From Candidatus Latescibacterota bacterium (lineage in GTDB: Bacteria; Eisenbacteria; RBG-16-71-46; SZUA-252), in NCBI GenBank assembly GCA_016207265.1, contig JACQPZ010000004.1:1-17451 (forward strand): DNA of 17,451 nt, written 5' to 3'. The notes below the pieces were generated by a model. The model did no database searches and had not been told where the DNA came from. It saw nothing but the letters and a program-made list of their open reading frames with translations. Each line of letters opens with the position of its first letter. The first letter of the stretch is position 1. Made by a program: the position numbers and the translations under genes. Shown piece after piece: positions 14,612 through 17,451 of this stretch.

Positions 14612-15055
14612 ATGGGCACGTACGCCGTGCGCGCCTCGGACATCAAGCAGGACTGGTACGTCGTCGACGCCGAGGGGCGAATTCTGGGTCGACTCGCGAG
14701 CGAAGTCGCGAGCGTCCTCAAGGGGAAGCGCAAGCCGACCTATTCCACGCACATGGACGTCGGGGACCACGTGATCGTGGTGAACGCGGAAAAGGTGCGC
14801 GTCACGGGGCGGAAGCGGGACGAAAAGCTCTACTTCCGGCACTCGCTCTATCCGGGCGGGGACACCCTCACCCGATTCCGCGACATGCAGGCCCGGAAGC
14901 CCGACGAGATCATCCGGCTCGCGGTGAAGGGGATGCTTCCCAAGAACTCGCTGGGCCGGGCGATGATCAAGAAGCTCAAGGTGTACGCGGGGCCGGAGCA
15001 TCCGCATGAGGCGCAGTCGCCGCGGCCGCTTGTCTGGTCCGGATCCAAGTCCTGA
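14612..15055 (+). CDS. rplM: 50S ribosomal protein L13
   Basis: The 147-residue L13 is an early-binding protein of the large ribosomal subunit. Characteristic segments are WYVVDAEGRILGRLAS (15-30), VLKGKRKPTYSTHMDVGDHVIVVNAE, the TGRKRDEKLYFRHSLYPGG block and VKGMLPKNSLGRAMIKKLKVYAGPEHPHEAQSP. The start is the ATG at 14612, with a strong Shine-Dalgarno GAGGAGGTG (14597-14605) six bases upstream. It is the first gene of the ribosomal operon and is followed by rpsI after 14 bp, the usual bacterial L13-S9 pair. A GTG at 14605 lies in another frame. Confidence 0.98.
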   Translation: MGTYAVRASDIKQDWYVVDAEGRILGRLASEVASVLKGKRKPTYSTHMDVGDHVIVVNAEKVRVTGRKRDEKLYFRHSLYPGGDTLTRFRDMQARKPDEIIRLAVKGMLPKNSLGRAMIKKLKVYAGPEHPHEAQSPRPLVWSGSKS

Positions 15056-15069
15056 AGGGGGAATCCACG

Positions 15070-15459
15070 TTGGTGACACAGTTCATCGGAACCGGGCGGC
15101 GCAAATCGTCGATCGCCCGCGTTCGGCTCGTGCAGGGAACGGGGAAGCGGCTGGTGAACGGCAGGGATCTCGAGCAGTACTTCTCGAGGATCGCCCTGAG
15201 CCGCATCGCCGTGCAACCCCTCGTGGCAAGCAGCACGACGGACAATCTCGATCTCATCGCGAATGTGCGCGGCGGCGGTCTCTCCGGACAGGCCGGCGCG
15301 ATTTCTCTCGGCGCGGCGCGCGCGCTGCTCCGCATGGACGGCACGCTTCGTTCCTCCCTGGGCAAGGAGGGACTCCTGACGCGCGACGCGCGGATGAAAG
15401 AGCGGAAGAAATACGGGCAGGCTGCGGCCCGCAAGCGGTTCCAGTTCTCCAAGCGGTAG
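15070..15459 (+). CDS. rpsI: 30S ribosomal protein S9
   Basis: The 129-residue S9 binds the head of the small subunit; its C-terminal tail reaches the P-site tRNA. Typical segments are FIGTGRRKSSIARVRLVQGTG, LVNGRDLEQYF, VRGGGLSGQAGAISLGAARALL, and the tail KKYGQAAARKRFQFSKR, intact to the terminal Lys-Arg. The start is uncertain between TTG 15070 and GTG 15073. A GAAGGGGG Shine-Dalgarno at 15054-15061 is compatible with either and slightly better spaced for TTG. It follows rplM by 14 bp and is co-transcribed with it. Confidence 0.97.
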   Translation: MVTQFIGTGRRKSSIARVRLVQGTGKRLVNGRDLEQYFSRIALSRIAVQPLVASSTTDNLDLIANVRGGGLSGQAGAISLGAARALLRMDGTLRSSLGKEGLLTRDARMKERKKYGQAAARKRFQFSKR

Positions 15460-15489
15460 CGCAACGCGACGCGAGGCGGGTCGCTCAAG

Positions 15490-15525
15490 CGCCCCGTCAT
15501 CACTCACGCTCCCGATCACGGGGCG
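15490..15525 (+). promoter_or_regulatory. Hairpin in the rpsB leader, possible S2 autoregulatory RNA
   Basis: CGCCCCGT (15490-15497) and ACGGGGCG (15518-15525) form a perfect 8-bp stem with a 20-nt loop in the 130-bp gap between rpsI and rpsB. It is followed by C/G blocks (CCCC, GGGG at 15530-15539) that could form a second small stem. The S2 gene is autoregulated through its 5' leader in several bacteria, so this is a candidate. It could also be a simple attenuator or terminator remnant of rpsI; there is no T-tract. Confidence 0.4.
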
Positions 15526-15589
15526 GTCTCCCCTCGGGGTGGCCCCGGGAATGGACGGAGCGGCGGATCAAGACCGGAGGTGCACGCAC

Positions 15590-16354
<765 letters not shown>

Positions 16355-16412
16355 CCCCCGTTTCAATCCTCGAACATCCGAGAGTCGCCCCAAGGCCAGG
16401 AAGGAGTCATCG

Positions 16413-17009
16413 ATGACGATCACGGCGTCGCTCGTGAAGGATCTGCGCGAGCGGACCGGCGCGGGCATGATGGAGTGCAAGAAGGCCCTCGCCGAGACCC
16501 ATGGAGATATCGACAAGGCGATCGAGGTCCTCCGCAGGCACGGCCTGTCGCGCGCGTCCGCGAAGTCGGGCCGGGTCGCGAAGCAGGGTCTCGTGTACGC
16601 GTATATCCACCCCGGCGACCAGGTGGGCGTGCTCCTCGAGCTCGACTGCGAGACCGACTTCGTCGCGCGCACGGAGGACTTCCGGGATCTCGCCAAACAC
16701 CTCGCGATGCAGGTCGCGGCGACCGGGGCGATGGCGGTGGATCGCGAGGGGGTGGATCCGTCGCTGATCGAGCGGGAGCGGGCAATCCTCATGGAGCAGG
16801 CCCGCGCCACGGGGAAGCCCGAAGGGATCCTCGCGAAGATCGTGGACGGAAAGATCGAGAAATACTACGAGGAGATCTGCCTCATGGAACAGCCCTTCAT
16901 CCGGGACCCGGACCGGAAGGTGAAGGACCTCGTGACCCAGGCGGTCGCGAAGCTGGGCGAGAACATCGTGGTGCGCCGGTTCGCCCGCTTCCGCGTCGGA
17001 GAGAACTGA
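16413..17009 (+). CDS. tsf: Elongation factor Ts (short form)
   Basis: The 198-residue EF-Ts exchanges GDP for GTP on EF-Tu. The N-terminal UBA-like domain is clear (VKDLRERTGAGMMECKKAL, then GDIDKAIEVLRRHGL), and the core has the EF-Tu-contacting CETDFVAR motif. The protein is of the short type, about 200 residues, seen in Thermus and Gram-positive bacteria, rather than the roughly 280 of enterobacteria. The missing part is the second half of the core domain. The start is ATG 16413, with AGGAAGGAG (16398-16406) about six bases upstream. It follows rpsB and precedes pyrH by 4 bp. Confidence 0.97.
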   Translation: MTITASLVKDLRERTGAGMMECKKALAETHGDIDKAIEVLRRHGLSRASAKSGRVAKQGLVYAYIHPGDQVGVLLELDCETDFVARTEDFRDLAKHLAMQVAATGAMAVDREGVDPSLIERERAILMEQARATGKPEGILAKIVDGKIEKYYEEICLMEQPFIRDPDRKVKDLVTQAVAKLGENIVVRRFARFRVGEN

Positions 17010-17013
17010 GCGC

Positions 17014-17451
17014 ATGGCCTCGCCCCGGCGGCGCGTCCTCCTGAAATTGAGCGGCGAGGTCCTCGCCGGAGAGGCCGCGTTCGGGATCGACACCGCCGCG
17101 CTGGGCCGGCTCGCCGACGAGATCCAGGACGGGATGAAGGCTCCGATCGAGCTGGGGATCGTGATCGGCGGCGGGAACATGGTGCGCGGGAGCACTGCGA
17201 CCGTCGAGGGGATCGACCGAGCCGCCGCCGATGCGATGGGCATGCTCGGCACCGTGATCAACGCGATCGCGTTGCAAGACTCGCTGGAGCGCCGCGGGCT
17301 CAGCACCCGGGTCCTGAGCGCCATCGAGATGCGCTCGCTGGCGGAGCCCTACATCCGCCGCCGCGCGGTTCGGCATCTGGAGAAGGGCCGCGTCGTGATC
17401 CTGGCCGCCGGCACGGGCCACCCTTACTTCACGACCGACACCGCCGCCGTC
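17014..17451 (+). CDS. pyrH: UMP kinase PyrH, 3' truncated by the window edge
   Basis: The first 146 codons of uridylate kinase are present; the enzyme makes UDP from UMP in pyrimidine nucleotide synthesis. Motifs are the N-terminal LLKLSGEVLAGE, VIGGGNMVRG, MGMLGTVINAIALQDSLE and, at the window end, GTGHPYFTTDTAA. The full protein is normally about 240 residues, so roughly 95 are missing. The start is ATG 17014, four bases after the tsf stop. No clear Shine-Dalgarno is visible, so translation is likely coupled to tsf. The rpsB-tsf-pyrH order is the classic arrangement, and frr would be expected next. Confidence 0.97.
   Translation, partial: MASPRRRVLLKLSGEVLAGEAAFGIDTAALGRLADEIQDGMKAPIELGIVIGGGNMVRGSTATVEGIDRAAADAMGMLGTVINAIALQDSLERRGLSTRVLSAIEMRSLAEPYIRRRAVRHLEKGRVVILAAGTGHPYFTTDTAAV

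Overview
This is a gene-dense, high-GC bacterial chromosomal segment of mostly housekeeping genes. It shows no phage, transposon, CRISPR or defence genes. The core genes (recJ, a long Rel/SpoT, dtd, maf, mtnA, then rplM-rpsI-rpsB-tsf-pyrH) are clearly bacterial. A bshB1-type deacetylase, a DUF1028 protein with TPRs, a split transketolase and a tRNA-Leu without an encoded CCA suggest an uncultured FCB-like or related high-GC lineage (Eisenbacteria- or Gemmatimonadota-like). That placement is a guess from gene content and style, not from an alignment.

Layout. 1-213: the Ala/Pro-rich C-terminal end of a protein cut by the window edge (possibly SecG), then tRNA-Leu(GAG) and a strong hairpin terminator. 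369-593 (-): a small four-cysteine zinc-ribbon protein with its own promoter and a near-perfect Shine-Dalgarno. 719-4889 (+): an NAD-dependent sugar epimerase/dehydratase-like protein, the two halves of a split transketolase (ATGA overlap), and an exported DUF1028-TPR protein (TGATG overlap). 6980-4916 (-): a 108-residue conserved-looking unknown, class II fructose-1,6-bisphosphatase glpX and bshB1. 7050-8318 (+): an SDR oxidoreductase and an adenosine-specific kinase, divergent from the previous group across a roughly 70-bp region with a palindromic -10 element. 8463-14543 (+): recJ, rel, dtd, maf and mtnA, tightly packed and all apparently starting with GTG. 14612-17451 (+): ribosomal proteins L13, S9 and S2, EF-Ts and the start of UMP kinase, led by a TTGACA promoter whose -35 box contains the mtnA stop codon.

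How the genes work together. Transketolase and GlpX serve the non-oxidative pentose phosphate and gluconeogenic sugar-phosphate pools. BshB1 would make the cysteine-accepting precursor of bacillithiol. Rel sets (p)ppGpp and so controls the ribosomal and nucleotide genes next door. Dtd, Maf and RecJ are quality-control and repair enzymes. MtnA salvages methylthioribose-1-phosphate. The most interesting points are active-site substitutions (epimerase YxxxR, an SDR without the usual Ser, MtnA THCHTG), the putative bidirectional promoter at about 7000-7050, the secreted DUF1028-TPR protein coupled to transketolase, the unknown 108-residue protein upstream of glpX, and a hairpin-bearing leader before rpsB. 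I found no convincing new multi-gene system.
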